DNA of 25,308 nucleotides, from positions 288-25,595 of IMG/VR virus record IMGVR_UViG_3300030102_000699; one strand, given 5' to 3'. Below are positions 6,931-15,034 of the stretch, piece by piece. A program made the position numbers and the translations under genes. The stretch's first letter is position 1; each line of letters opens with the position of its first letter. The notes under the pieces were generated by a model. The model did not search any database and was not told where the DNA came from. It saw nothing but the letters and a program-made list of their open reading frames with translations. Source of the DNA: a virus.

Positions 6931-8947
6931 GCCAATTTGGTCCAATTTTTGCCTCAAGAAGTAGTGGTACATTAAACTTAATACCCCAACGTGTAGTAAT
7001 CAAATCAGGTAAGTCTCTGTTTGTCTTGTTTATTGCTTCGACTACTGCTCGTTCTTCTTCAGGGTGTACGTCAATAACAATACTGTCATGAACTGTATTG
7101 ACTATACATGATTTCATTTGGGATAGCAACCCCTCAATGTGCATTAATGCAATAGGCACAATGTCTGCTGTGGCAAATGATTGCACAGGGTAGTTCTTTA
7201 TCTGCGTAAAGTGTGATACCCTGCCGCTTGCCTTACGTACAACATCAGGAAAAGCAAACTCTCTGCCTGAAGGTGTGCGTATTACACCAGTGTTCAGAGC
7301 CTCTTTAGCCAATTTGGTATGCCAAAGCCCAATACCTTCGTACTTCTCTGTGAAGTGTGTGTAGTACTTTGCTTCGGCTGGTGTGCGTCCGAACCCTGTT
7401 GCCCCGTAAAGGGGCGCAAAGGTGTGCGCTTTCGCAGTCTGTCTATCCGTAGGCTGACCAGCATTAGTAATAACTTTAGCGGTGTATGAGTGTACATCAA
7501 ACCCAGTAGAAACTTCTTCAATAGCTACTCCATCTTGTGATAGGTAGGCGGCAGCACGAAACTCTAGCTGTGCAAAGTCAGCTTCAAGTATCTTGCCACC
7601 ATCCCACCGTGATACAAATACTTTCTTTACAGGGAACGTACCACCACGTGGCATGTTCTGCATGTTAGGGTCAGCACCTGAGAACCGACCAGTGGCAGTG
7701 CGATGCTGAAGCAGACGCACGTGCAGTTTACCATCTGACTTAGTGTGTGTTGAGATACCATCAACGAATGATGACAGGTATGTATCCACGGCACTGAGCC
7801 TACGAACTTTGGCAAGGAAGTCTGCCGCATCGGACATGCCCTTTGCCTTTGCAATATTCTCAAGTGTCTCTAGGTTCTGCTTACTTGTAGTGAACCCATT
7901 AGCACTTGCCCATTTAGCAGAAGGTGGTTTGAACTTGAGGCCAGCAATCTCGCTAGTGGGGTTGAAGAGAAAACCTGCTGTATCACAGGTAGTACAACGA
8001 TTAGGTCTTGCATATGGTGTACCATCCTTCTTTGTCTTAGTTATGTATCCTGACCCAGAGCAATCTGTACATTGAACCGCTTTGGTTTTATACAGACGCT
8101 CTGTGCCAGACGACAGGAGATTGCGGAAGTCATGCTCATCCATGTAAGGGTCAATCGTATTAGCCCAATACGTTTTATCTAGAACCTTACGTGAGTAGAT
8201 GACCCATGACAACTGCTCTGGGCTATTCAGATTGATAGGTGTGTCACCCATCAAATCACGTACATGCTTTTGCAAATCCTTTAGTAGTGTATCCTTTTCA
8301 TTCTCAAACTCCTTGCGTACATCTTCCAATGCAGCAGTGTCAACAGTGAAACCTGATTGATAGATACGTGCTAGTGATACACACACCTGATTGGTCAAGG
8401 TAACTGTATCGTACAGCCGACTGTCTGTCGTATTCAAACGCCACATCAGCTTGTTACTCAACTGCTGTGTAGCATGAAGGTCAGCAGACAGATACTCCTT
8501 CAGTTCATCAATAGGAATATCACGGGTAGAGTATCCCTTCTTGAAGTACTCTTTCAGTGTGTCTTGCTTCTTAGTATCTAATTCATATCTCTCAGCACAA
8601 GCCTCGAGAGACAGTGGCTGTTTCTGACCACGCTGCAATACATACTCAGCAAGCATAGTATCGAACACAGGTCCATCATATTTAAAACCTGACTCCCACA
8701 GCCACAGCAAATCGTGGGCTGCATTGTGCATGATAAGTACAGTTGCCTCATCCAAGAACCACTGAACCCTCTCATGGTAATCGTGCTGGCTCTCATGCTC
8801 AGAGTGGTCAAACGGAAAGTGCATCTCAACATCTTGGTCAGTCAGCACACCAACCATAGTCAGTGAGTTCTCTGGCTCAAAAGGGTCAAGATGCATCTTG
8901 CCATCACGATGCGTTACTGTATTTTCTACGTCTAATGTTACTTTCAT
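6908..8947 (-). CDS. polA: Family A DNA polymerase with a DnaJ-type zinc insertion
   Basis: The 679-residue replicative polymerase has an N-terminal 3'-5' exonuclease: Exo I Asp6/Glu8, Exo II Asn75/Asp79, Exo III Tyr152/Asp156. The polymerase domain shows motif A with Asp457 (ADFAQLEFR), motif B at 502-515 (Arg502, Lys506, Phe510, Tyr514) and motif C His620-Asp621-Ser622. Between them, residues 293-325 carry two cysteine pairs. The first is CTDCSGSG, a textbook DnaJ CxxCxGxG unit; the second is CTTCDTAG. A DnaJ-like centre is known from phage HMO-2011. Phe510 aligns with E. coli Pol I Phe762. The start overlaps the helicase stop (TAATG). Confidence 0.95.
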   Translation of the reverse strand: MKVTLDVENTVTHRDGKMHLDPFEPENSLTMVGVLTDQDVEMHFPFDHSEHESQHDYHERVQWFLDEATVLIMHNAAHDLLWLWESGFKYDGPVFDTMLAEYVLQRGQKQPLSLEACAERYELDTKKQDTLKEYFKKGYSTRDIPIDELKEYLSADLHATQQLSNKLMWRLNTTDSRLYDTVTLTNQVCVSLARIYQSGFTVDTAALEDVRKEFENEKDTLLKDLQKHVRDLMGDTPINLNSPEQLSWVIYSRKVLDKTYWANTIDPYMDEHDFRNLLSSGTERLYKTKAVQCTDCSGSGYITKTKKDGTPYARPNRCTTCDTAGFLFNPTSEIAGLKFKPPSAKWASANGFTTSKQNLETLENIAKAKGMSDAADFLAKVRRLSAVDTYLSSFVDGISTHTKSDGKLHVRLLQHRTATGRFSGADPNMQNMPRGGTFPVKKVFVSRWDGGKILEADFAQLEFRAAAYLSQDGVAIEEVSTGFDVHSYTAKVITNAGQPTDRQTAKAHTFAPLYGATGFGRTPAEAKYYTHFTEKYEGIGLWHTKLAKEALNTGVIRTPSGREFAFPDVVRKASGRVSHFTQIKNYPVQSFATADIVPIALMHIEGLLSQMKSCIVNTVHDSIVIDVHPEEERAVVEAINKTNRDLPDLITTRWGIKFNVPLLLEAKIGPNWLDTKDVS

Positions 8948-10167
8948 TATGCTTCATACCTCGCTGTCTTGTAATCTAGTTCGCAGTGTACCACACCGTG
9001 CCACCCTGTCAACTTGTTTTTTACCACGTTCAAATGTCTTTGTGTATCTTCCTCATCCTGCCCATCAACGACAGGGTTCTTAGCAATTAGAATCATGAGG
9101 TCAGCTTCAGCAGCCTTACCTGTGCGTGAACCTTCCATCATGGATTGGTTGAGAAGTACCTTACCCTCTGCCTCTGCTGATAGCTGAGACATATAGAAGA
9201 TAGCACATTCATGTTCCTTTGCAATCTGACGGGCATGAACAGCGTTAGCCTTCAGTGCCTCATCCTGTCTTGCATATCCACCTTTGGCAAACTTGTCACC
9301 CATATCAAGCAGTACAATGTCTGGCTTGTATGTCTTGCAGATAGACTCTACCCACGCCATGTCACGACCAGTGGCATCCTTAATCTTGATGCGTTCCTTC
9401 ACTGGCTGGTACAGGTCACGTGCCTTGCTAGGATTCTGCTTGATATCCTTCATGGTCATGCCTGTTGCAGCAGTCAGGTATCTTGCACCCACACGGTGAT
9501 AGCCTTCTTCGTTACACAGGACAATGCAGTTAGCACCCTGATGTGCAAACCCACTGGGGCTGGCAATCAGTGACGCATGGAAAGATGTCTTGCCTGTGTT
9601 TGGTCTAGCACCAATCTCAATCAGGTGTCCTGCATTTACTCCTTCCACCTTACGTGTCAGGCTAGGGATATTGAATGTCCACCGTGCCTCAAGGTCAGCC
9701 TTAGACATCAGTGTGTCCATGTCGATGTCATCCCACTCAACCCGTAGGTCAGGGGTAAAGTCATCACTGTACTGCTCAAGCAGATTACGTAACGGCTCAA
9801 GCGTAGCCTTCTCACCATTCACATAGTCAAAGCCTAGATTGGCAATGTCTTCGCCAACTACCTGTTGAAACAGCTTGGACAATACCTCACCTGCAATGTC
9901 ACCGCCAAGTGGCTCTTCCTTCTTGATGTTGTGAAACAGAGCAGAGTAGGCTTGCTTCTGTGCCGTAGTCAGTGTTGGGTTGTCCGACATGAACAACGCC
10001 TGTACCTCATCAGGTGTTACAGTACGCTCGTAACGCTGCATTGCAGTATCAACTGTCTGCTTAATCTTGCGTACATCCTTGCTGAATAGCCTGTCAGGAC
10101 AACGTGCGCCACGATGGTCATCGTAGAACTCTTTGTTCATGAGGCTTCTAACCAGTGATAATTCCAT
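8947..10167 (-). CDS. DnaB/gp4-type replicative helicase
   Basis: The 406-residue protein has a helical N-terminal region of about 165 residues followed by a RecA-type ATPase: Walker A at 186-194 (GARPNTGKT) and a Walker B-like KPDIVLLDMGD strand. A later MSQLSAEAE segment and EGSRTGKAAEADL fit the DnaB/gp4 helicase core. It unwinds the fork as a ring, 5' to 3'. No zinc or TOPRIM domain is present, so priming is done by the separate protein encoded just upstream. That gene overlaps this one by 20 bp. Confidence 0.9.
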   Translation of the reverse strand: MELSLVRSLMNKEFYDDHRGARCPDRLFSKDVRKIKQTVDTAMQRYERTVTPDEVQALFMSDNPTLTTAQKQAYSALFHNIKKEEPLGGDIAGEVLSKLFQQVVGEDIANLGFDYVNGEKATLEPLRNLLEQYSDDFTPDLRVEWDDIDMDTLMSKADLEARWTFNIPSLTRKVEGVNAGHLIEIGARPNTGKTSFHASLIASPSGFAHQGANCIVLCNEEGYHRVGARYLTAATGMTMKDIKQNPSKARDLYQPVKERIKIKDATGRDMAWVESICKTYKPDIVLLDMGDKFAKGGYARQDEALKANAVHARQIAKEHECAIFYMSQLSAEAEGKVLLNQSMMEGSRTGKAAEADLMILIAKNPVVDGQDEEDTQRHLNVVKNKLTGWHGVVHCELDYKTARYEA

Positions 10168-10939
10168 TCAGTTCATCTCCTATCTCGTTAAGTCTGTCTA
10201 TGTCTAATACGTTACGATACTTCAGGTCATCTGTCAAGCGTAACACCCTGACGTTATCTACGTGACCTCTCAATTCTTTTGCAAACGCCAATGTCTTTGG
10301 TAAGGCATCGGGGTCTAGTGCAACGATTGCTGCTGAGAACTGTGAGAGATACCTCTTGTGTCCTTCGGATAACGATGTTCCCAACACAGCAACACCTACA
10401 AAAGCATCGTCACCCACAACTGCGGCACTCACACAGTCCTCAACAACTACAGCTACCTTACCACAACCAAAAGAATAAGGCAAGCTGCTTTTACCATACC
10501 GCTTCCACTTGGGAAGTCTTTTCTGTACGGCTCGTCCTGCAGCGTCAACAACCAAACCGTCATGCAGGACAGGGAATACAACACGGTCTTCTTTTACATC
10601 ATACATCAACCCGTGTGTATCAAACTCTAAACCCCACGTAGCACAGAACTTATCAATCTGATAGCTACTGTGATTGTGTACTACGTATGGGGGCATTACA
10701 AACTTCTCATCTACAAACCTTTCAACATCATTCATACTGGCACGTATATCATCTGTTGTCAACTGTACACGTGTGCCACCCTTAACACCACAAGATGCTT
10801 TGTAACAATTCCATACAAGTGAACCCATGTTATTGGTCACTGTGAATGTCTTGTACCCACCACAGTTAGGACAATTCATTCTCTTTGTACTTCCATTTGG
10901 AATATCAATATCACTTATAGTGTTATATATATTATTCAT
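10148..10939 (-). CDS. DNA primase, stand-alone zinc plus TOPRIM protein
   Basis: The 263-residue protein corresponds to the primase half of T7 gp4. A zinc ribbon is formed by Cys23, Cys26, Cys45 and Cys50. A TOPRIM core follows with Glu167-Asp168 (VVVEDCVSAAVV) and the metal-binding Asp209-Pro-Asp211. It makes RNA primers for lagging-strand synthesis. Primase and helicase are split into two overlapping genes here, rather than fused as in T7. The start at 10939 follows a distant GGAAAG; no better start is visible before the zinc ribbon. Confidence 0.9.
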   Translation of the reverse strand: MNNIYNTISDIDIPNGSTKRMNCPNCGGYKTFTVTNNMGSLVWNCYKASCGVKGGTRVQLTTDDIRASMNDVERFVDEKFVMPPYVVHNHSSYQIDKFCATWGLEFDTHGLMYDVKEDRVVFPVLHDGLVVDAAGRAVQKRLPKWKRYGKSSLPYSFGCGKVAVVVEDCVSAAVVGDDAFVGVAVLGTSLSEGHKRYLSQFSAAIVALDPDALPKTLAFAKELRGHVDNVRVLRLTDDLKYRNVLDIDRLNEIGDELNGIITG

Positions 10940-10942
10940 GTA

Positions 10943-11860
10943 TTAATCACTTTCCTTTGCGGCACTTGCTGTACTTGTACCATGATTTTTACGCTGCGTC
11001 AATGCATAATCTGCACTAGTCAGTGTATTTTTTAAGTAGGGTGTGACCGATTGTGCATTAGCATGTCCTGTTACCGACATTATTTGTCCAATACCGACAC
11101 CAGCCTCAACCATCTCTGTTGTGCCTGTCCTGCGTAGGTCAGACAGTCTCAGTTCCTTTGGCAACCCTGCCTCATCCATAATCTCACGTGCGTGTAGTGG
11201 TAGCTTTGTGAGTGAGTAGGGTTGGTATACACCACGTATGGGATTAGGTCTAGGGGCTACATATTCTTGGAAGCCAAAGTCCTCATTCTGTTGTACAAGC
11301 ATTGTGTATAACTCATCTGATATAGGCAAGAACACCTCTGCTCTACGCTTTGACTGTTCAATATGTACTGTTTGGTCAACTAGATTGACACTATCCCATG
11401 TCAGCATACGCATATCACCCAGACGTTGACACCATTCGTATGCCATTTGTGCGATAAGACCGATGTTACGCCACCTAAAATCGCTGTAGGCTACGTTCAG
11501 GAAGGTCTGGACATCATCCCTACCCCAGACAACCTTACGCTTCTCTACGGCTCTCTTACGCACGATAGCGAAGGGATTGGTCTGGCACAGTTCTTCACGC
11601 ACACCGTGATTAAACACGATGCGTGTCACAGAGATGGTATGGTTGGCAAGATGTATACCACGTTCACACCACTCATTGTATGCAGTTTTTGCCATACGTG
11701 TTGTAATTTTGTCACACTCGTAGTGGCAGAGGGATTGACCCTCCGCCTGAGTAGTGAGCAGCACGTTCAGAAAATACTTATACTGCGCTTTAGTTTCATC
11801 ACGTAACTGTTTGAAATCAAAGGACGAAGTATAATCATGTACTAGCTTCTGAAGTTTCAT
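10943..11860 (-). CDS. int: Tyrosine recombinase (phage integrase)
   Basis: The 305-residue protein has an N-terminal SAM-like DNA-binding domain (about 1-100) and a C-terminal catalytic domain. Box I gives Arg146 (QRLGDMR); a Lys around 171 lies in the beta-hairpin; box II gives Arg243, His266 (TGH) and nucleophile Tyr275 (TPYLK). The usual HxxR histidine is Ser240 (LSDLRR), a known but less common variation. Integrases insert phage DNA at a host site, often a tRNA gene. No tRNA fragment or obvious att core is visible here. It sits within the replication operon, TAATG-coupled to the DUF932 gene. Confidence 0.9.
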   Translation of the reverse strand: MKLQKLVHDYTSSFDFKQLRDETKAQYKYFLNVLLTTQAEGQSLCHYECDKITTRMAKTAYNEWCERGIHLANHTISVTRIVFNHGVREELCQTNPFAIVRKRAVEKRKVVWGRDDVQTFLNVAYSDFRWRNIGLIAQMAYEWCQRLGDMRMLTWDSVNLVDQTVHIEQSKRRAEVFLPISDELYTMLVQQNEDFGFQEYVAPRPNPIRGVYQPYSLTKLPLHAREIMDEAGLPKELRLSDLRRTGTTEMVEAGVGIGQIMSVTGHANAQSVTPYLKNTLTSADYALTQRKNHGTSTASAAKESD

Positions 11861-12714
11861 TATGCTGCCACCAATTTCTGAAAGTGTGAACTGTCAATCC
11901 ACTGTCCAACTTTATTCTCACGATTGAACATGGTCACTGCCGCAGTGTCGTGTCCTGTGTTACGCATTGTAAAACCGTTACGTTCATCTGCGTATGAAGC
12001 GTAGTTAGTAAACGCTGAGTACAGGGCGAAGACATTACGTCCACGTGTGCTTACCTCTTGATTGTACAAGATAAACATCTTATCTGCTGCACGTTCTGAA
12101 CCCATCAGCTTTTCCAAGAAAGCCCGAACATCTACAGTTGCAAGGCTACGATTAGCCCACTCTTGTAAGCGTCTAGTCTGCATCTGGAAGTCATCGTTAG
12201 ACTTACGTAGCTGGCTGGCAAAGCGTTCAACGCTGAACCCTGATGTGTTCTTGCGTCTCACCTTGTCATGCTCACCACGAATCATGCCGTTGGTACAGAA
12301 GAAATCAATAGCCCCGAAGAACACCTGATTGGAACAGCTACCATCCACAGCACGTAGCGAGATAATACGCTGTGCTACAGTTGTCTCGTGTCTGTCCGTT
12401 GTAATCTTGGTGGTCACATTAGGCAGGGTGATGTCCATCAAAGCCCACGCATTGTTCTTGGCTGACTTCCAGTTCACTGTTGCACCCTCTACCTCGTAGG
12501 GTGATAGCTTCTCAAGCATGGTGTCTTGCACCTTGTTGAAGAACTTGGTATGTGTCTCTGTGTTGAAGTCATTACCGACTACACCCAGATACTCACCCGT
12601 ATCTGTGTTAATCACATACTTTTTGTCAGCGACTTTAGTGGGTTCATAGCCCAGATTAAAGTCAAGGTTTTCAGGTACTTGGTCAATCAAGTTAGATACA
12701 TAGTCTAGTGGCAT
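11860..12714 (-). CDS. DUF932 family protein
   Basis: The 284-residue protein fits the DUF932 phage/plasmid family: an N-terminal DTGEYLGVVGNDF segment, then VFFGAIDFFCTNGMIRGEH in the middle and a helical C-terminal half. Its biochemical role is unknown; members usually lie in early or conjugative gene blocks. AAGGAG precedes the ATG. It is the first gene after a promoter at 12762-12790 and heads the replication section, which may reflect a takeover or replication-support role (inference). Confidence 0.8.
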   Translation of the reverse strand: MPLDYVSNLIDQVPENLDFNLGYEPTKVADKKYVINTDTGEYLGVVGNDFNTETHTKFFNKVQDTMLEKLSPYEVEGATVNWKSAKNNAWALMDITLPNVTTKITTDRHETTVAQRIISLRAVDGSCSNQVFFGAIDFFCTNGMIRGEHDKVRRKNTSGFSVERFASQLRKSNDDFQMQTRRLQEWANRSLATVDVRAFLEKLMGSERAADKMFILYNQEVSTRGRNVFALYSAFTNYASYADERNGFTMRNTGHDTAAVTMFNRENKVGQWIDSSHFQKLVAA

Positions 12715-12761
12715 AATAAATCTCCTTTCGTTGCCGTTAACTGATGTCTTGGTATATAGAT

Positions 12762-12790
12762 ACTATAAGGCAGACCGCCATATATGTCAA
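12762..12790 (-). promoter_or_regulatory. Sigma70-type promoter for the DUF932-integrase-replication section
   Basis: On the leftward strand, TTGACA (12785-12790) and TATAGT (12762-12767) have a 17-bp spacer, beginning TATAT. The site lies in the 114-bp gap before the DUF932 gene, leaving a leader of about 40 nt. The same TTGACATATAT start recurs at 14993-14998 and 15480-15485. Confidence 0.78.
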
Positions 12791-12828
12791 GCATATTTCT
12801 AGTAACACTTAGTCACGTTCTCCTTGTA

Positions 12829-12891
12829 TCATAATGAGTTTATATAAGCAACCAATAATGTTGCAGCAAGTATACCTAACGCAATACCCAT
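12829..12891 (-). CDS. 20-residue hydrophobic peptide
   Basis: The start overlaps the preceding stop in a TAATG junction, and GAGGATGATG precedes it. The peptide is almost entirely hydrophobic (MGIALGILAATLLVAY then INSL) and would span a membrane once. Peptides this short are hard to prove; the junction and composition are the only support. Confidence 0.35.
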   Translation of the reverse strand: MGIALGILAATLLVAYINSL

Positions 12892-13154
12892 TACTCATCA
12901 TCCTCTATATCCTCTAGTTCAGACCATTCATAATCACCATAATAGTTTCTATTACCATGCTCACAAGTTGGCTGTTCCATTACCATGTGATTTGCAATAA
13001 AATGGTCAGCACCATCAAGTCGTTGTATTACGTCATAGTCAATAGGACATTTCTCGTCTGTTGCTCTGTTGAAATCTTTGATGGCATTAACAATATCGAG
13101 CATACGATTTACCTGCCATCCCTCTAGTTCCATTACGATTGTCTTTGTTGTCAC
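12891..13154 (-). CDS. Hypothetical acidic protein, GTG start
   Basis: I place the start at GTG 13154 because AAGGAG lies seven bases before it and GTGA overlaps the preceding stop; an ATG at 13175 would add seven residues but has no good site. The 87-residue product has a central HFIANHMVMEQPTCEHGNRN stretch with several His and one Cys, and an acidic tail. No family recognised. It belongs to the leftward island of small genes. Confidence 0.6.
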   Translation of the reverse strand: MTTKTIVMELEGWQVNRMLDIVNAIKDFNRATDEKCPIDYDVIQRLDGADHFIANHMVMEQPTCEHGNRNYYGDYEWSELEDIEDDE

Positions 13155-13684
13155 GCTGCTTCTCCTTTCATCCAATGTGGCATACTACGCCCTTTGTTAT
13201 AGCTGGCAAACTTAGATTTGTCAACCTTGTAAAATGCACGATATGCTTTTATAGGCCAGTGTTCATCTGTCTTGAGATGGTCAAGCCCACTGAAGCATTG
13301 TGGGTGAGGGGTCACAAAGTTTGTGTAGTCAGGCATATACTTTGCTCCCTCTACTAATGCATCATAGTGACGCATAGATGCATGGCCTGTGTTTGTTTCT
13401 CCTGTACTCCTGACAGGGTATCTGTACATATACTCATCGTTCATTGCTTTGAGTAGACGCAAACCAAACTTGTAATTCATCACGTTGTCTCTCACCCATA
13501 CAGTACATGGGTGTGGTACGTACGCTTTCTTGTACAACCCAGCTTCCTCTGCAAACTCAGGCGCATGGATACGCACAGCAGTGTTCAGCATCTGTGCTTC
13601 TTCTAACACCATCTTGATAACGTGTTCATCACATAGTTGCTTTGCGATTGCATCAGGGTGGTGGTCAATAATAAATCTATTCAT
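13151..13684 (-). CDS. Conserved phage protein of unknown function
   Basis: The 177-residue protein belongs to an uncharacterised family common in phages. It is recognised by an N-terminal DxxPxxxAxxxCDEHVIKM block (about residues 7-25), EEAQMLNTA, HPCTVWVRDN with an NYKFGL helix, and NDEYMYRY. The many conserved His, Cys and Glu residues look like a metal or nucleotide site, but I know of no assigned reaction. Its stop is coupled to the next gene by GTGA, and its start lies inside the end of the previous gene. Confidence 0.75.
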   Translation of the reverse strand: MNRFIIDHHPDAIAKQLCDEHVIKMVLEEAQMLNTAVRIHAPEFAEEAGLYKKAYVPHPCTVWVRDNVMNYKFGLRLLKAMNDEYMYRYPVRSTGETNTGHASMRHYDALVEGAKYMPDYTNFVTPHPQCFSGLDHLKTDEHWPIKAYRAFYKVDKSKFASYNKGRSMPHWMKGEAA

Positions 13685-13856
13685 CTTCCATTACCTCATA
13701 TGTTGTAAACTGTGCTAATCCTTCACGCCAATCTGTCTCATCATAGTCTGTCCATTCTTCTGACCTATCACTATTTAGTTCCTCTAGTATCATAGGCAGT
13801 GTCATTGTATAGACACAACCATCCTCTACATCACGAATTTTGTATGTCTTACTCAT
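13677..13856 (-). CDS. Small acidic hypothetical protein
   Basis: The frame is open to 13913, but the upstream part lies over another small gene. The ATG at 13856 overlaps that gene's stop (ATGAGTAA) and gives a 59-residue acidic protein. It has a beta-like N-terminus (KTYKIRDVEDGCVYTMTL), then a helix and a Trp/Asp/Glu-rich segment. Function unknown. Confidence 0.55.
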   Translation of the reverse strand: MSKTYKIRDVEDGCVYTMTLPMILEELNSDRSEEWTDYDETDWREGLAQFTTYEVMEDE

Positions 13857-13977
13857 CGTCATCTTCCTCTTCATCAATCTCAAACAGGATACGAATGTAT
13901 CCCTCGTCTTCACCTACATTGTGCCACCCATAAGTAGGGCAGGTATCTAACCACTCAAAAAACTCTTCTCTAGTCAT
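13849..13977 (-). CDS. Very small acidic hypothetical protein
   Basis: The 42-residue product starts with MTREEFFEWLDTCPTYGW and ends in a run of Glu and Asp. It is coupled on both sides: the start overlaps the upstream stop (ATGA) and its stop overlaps the next ATG. Similar short acidic proteins follow in series here. Function unknown. Confidence 0.55.
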   Translation of the reverse strand: MTREEFFEWLDTCPTYGWHNVGEDEGYIRILFEIDEEEDDDE

Positions 13978-14120
13978 CCTACTATCCTTTCTATTATCCC
14001 ACCTATGGCTACATACACCATGTAACCAAACGCAGACCAGATTACAATGAATCCAACAATGCTTGTGTCGCAGTAACCGTAGTCATCTTTCAGTCCTAGC
14101 CTTCTCAGTATCCTATTCAT
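13974..14120 (-). CDS. Small single-span membrane protein
   Basis: A 48-residue protein with a basic N-terminus (MNRILRRLGLK), a hydrophobic span at about 20-45 and no further domain. The start lies inside the end of the upstream gene (8-bp overlap) and the stop is ATGA-coupled to the next gene. The positive-inside rule predicts a cytoplasmic N-terminus. Function unknown. Confidence 0.52.
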   Translation of the reverse strand: MNRILRRLGLKDDYGYCDTSIVGFIVIWSAFGYMVYVAIGGIIERIVG

Positions 14121-14343
14121 CTGTTTTCTTTCCGTCTATGATGTCTTGTATAGCGTAATCAAAGTTATCCCATGAGATGCCGTAGTTAGCATCAAAGCTG
14201 TTCGCCACAATATGCAACACCTCTTCCATTTCATCTTCGGTCAGTGTCACATCCATCTGTTCGCACACAGACTCAACGTCTGCAATGTGCCAATCGTTTG
14301 AGATGTATGGTGTGCCATCTTCGGTGTATTTAACGTGTGCCAT
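14113..14343 (-). CDS. Small acidic hypothetical protein
   Basis: The 76-residue protein has a beta-strand start (MAHVKYTEDGTPYISNDW) and then two predicted helices rich in Glu and Asp. AGGAG lies just before the TAATG junction with the upstream gene. No known family. It resembles other small acidic early phage proteins, some of which bind host enzymes, but nothing here shows a target. Confidence 0.6.
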   Translation of the reverse strand: MAHVKYTEDGTPYISNDWHIADVESVCEQMDVTLTEDEMEEVLHIVANSFDANYGISWDNFDYAIQDIIDGKKTDE

Positions 14344-14513
14344 TATTCATTCTCCTCAAATATCATGTCCTCATGAATTTCAAAATCACCACCGACTGTT
14401 ACCCAATCCACATTATCTGCCCCTGCTTTGGCGATGACTTCATCCATATCCTTTGCCTCAATCAAGGCATCCTTATACACATACTCTGTTGCCATTACTT
14501 TATATCTAGGCAT
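14343..14513 (-). CDS. Small hypothetical protein
   Basis: I start this 56-residue protein at ATG 14513 (MPRYKVMATEYVYKD) because AGGAGA lies six bases before it; an in-frame ATG two codons earlier sits directly against that site. The pattern of strands and a helix (EAKDMDEVIAKAGADN, then DWVTVGGDFEIHED) looks like a compact alpha-beta fold. Function unknown. Confidence 0.55.
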   Translation of the reverse strand: MPRYKVMATEYVYKDALIEAKDMDEVIAKAGADNVDWVTVGGDFEIHEDMIFEENE

Positions 14514-14661
14514 CTTCATTCTCCTTTGGATACCATACATCTACATCACACCCACAGTTAGGGCAGTGTAAGTTCGTGACCATAGCCATGTTTTCAGACT
14601 CCTCTGATATGTCATGGTCTCCGCCCCATATCAGTTCTGTTTTACAATGCCAGCAATTCAT
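14506..14661 (-). CDS. Small zinc-ribbon protein
   Basis: The 51-residue protein has two CxxC knuckles, Cys3/Cys6 and Cys33/Cys36 (with Cys38), a typical zinc-ribbon spacing. WGGDHD at 12-17 recalls a family of short phage zinc proteins I have met as hypotheticals. Such proteins often act as adaptors or transcription modulators. The start is coupled to the upstream stop (ATGA), preceded by GAGGAG. Role unknown. Confidence 0.65.
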   Translation of the reverse strand: MNCWHCKTELIWGGDHDISEESENMAMVTNLHCPNCGCDVDVWYPKENEDA

Positions 14662-14945
14662 TTGTCAATCTCCTCTGTCAGTGTCCAGCTATGGCGGCAA
14701 TTAGTCTGCCAGTTATCGTCAATCCAATCACACTCATAGACTGTGCATACAATTTTATCTCTGTCCTCGTCATGCCAGACATTCATGTCAAACATTCTGT
14801 CACCTATCTGATACCCATACCAATCATCCCCATCACCCCAGATTTTGTAGTGTGGCAGTGCGTCAGTATCATAGTAGGTAATCAAATCCTTGCGTTCATG
14901 GTCAGATAACACAAGGTCAAAGCCACTGTCATAATTGTCACTCAT
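14658..14945 (-). CDS. Hypothetical protein rich in Asp and Trp
   Basis: I choose ATG 14945, preceded by GGAGAG and overlapping the upstream mini-gene by ATGA; an ATG four codons earlier has no ribosome-binding site. The 95-residue acidic product has many aromatic residues (about seven Trp) in a likely beta-sheet (YKIWGDGDDWYGYQIGDRMF). No known family. Confidence 0.6.
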   Translation of the reverse strand: MSDNYDSGFDLVLSDHERKDLITYYDTDALPHYKIWGDGDDWYGYQIGDRMFDMNVWHDEDRDKIVCTVYECDWIDDNWQTNCRHSWTLTEEIDK

Positions 14946-15034
14946 CTGTCTCTCCATCCTATGTATAGCATTATAAGTATGCCTGTTATATATGTCAACA
15001 CTAACGCCTGATTGAATATTTCTGCACCTGTCAT
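14942..15034 (-). CDS. 30-residue membrane peptide overlapping a promoter
   Basis: GGAG precedes the ATG by about eight bases and both ends are ATGA-coupled. The peptide has a single hydrophobic stretch (about residues 10-25) and a basic end. The codons for LTYITGILIM also spell a consensus promoter (14970-14998). The frame may be a real tiny gene with an embedded promoter or a chance opening around it. Confidence 0.4.
   Translation of the reverse strand: MTGAEIFNQALVLTYITGILIMLYIGWRDR
14970..14998 (-). promoter_or_regulatory. Perfect-consensus sigma70-type promoter
   Basis: On the leftward strand, TTGACA (14993-14998), a 17-bp spacer starting TATAT, and TATAAT (14970-14975). Both boxes are exact matches to consensus. 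It would start transcription around 14963 and drive the run of small genes from 14945 leftward. Confidence 0.8.

Noticed and set aside
13139-13357. Rightward frame in the small-gene island
   Set aside because: Antisense to the conserved 177-residue phage protein and without a ribosome-binding site.
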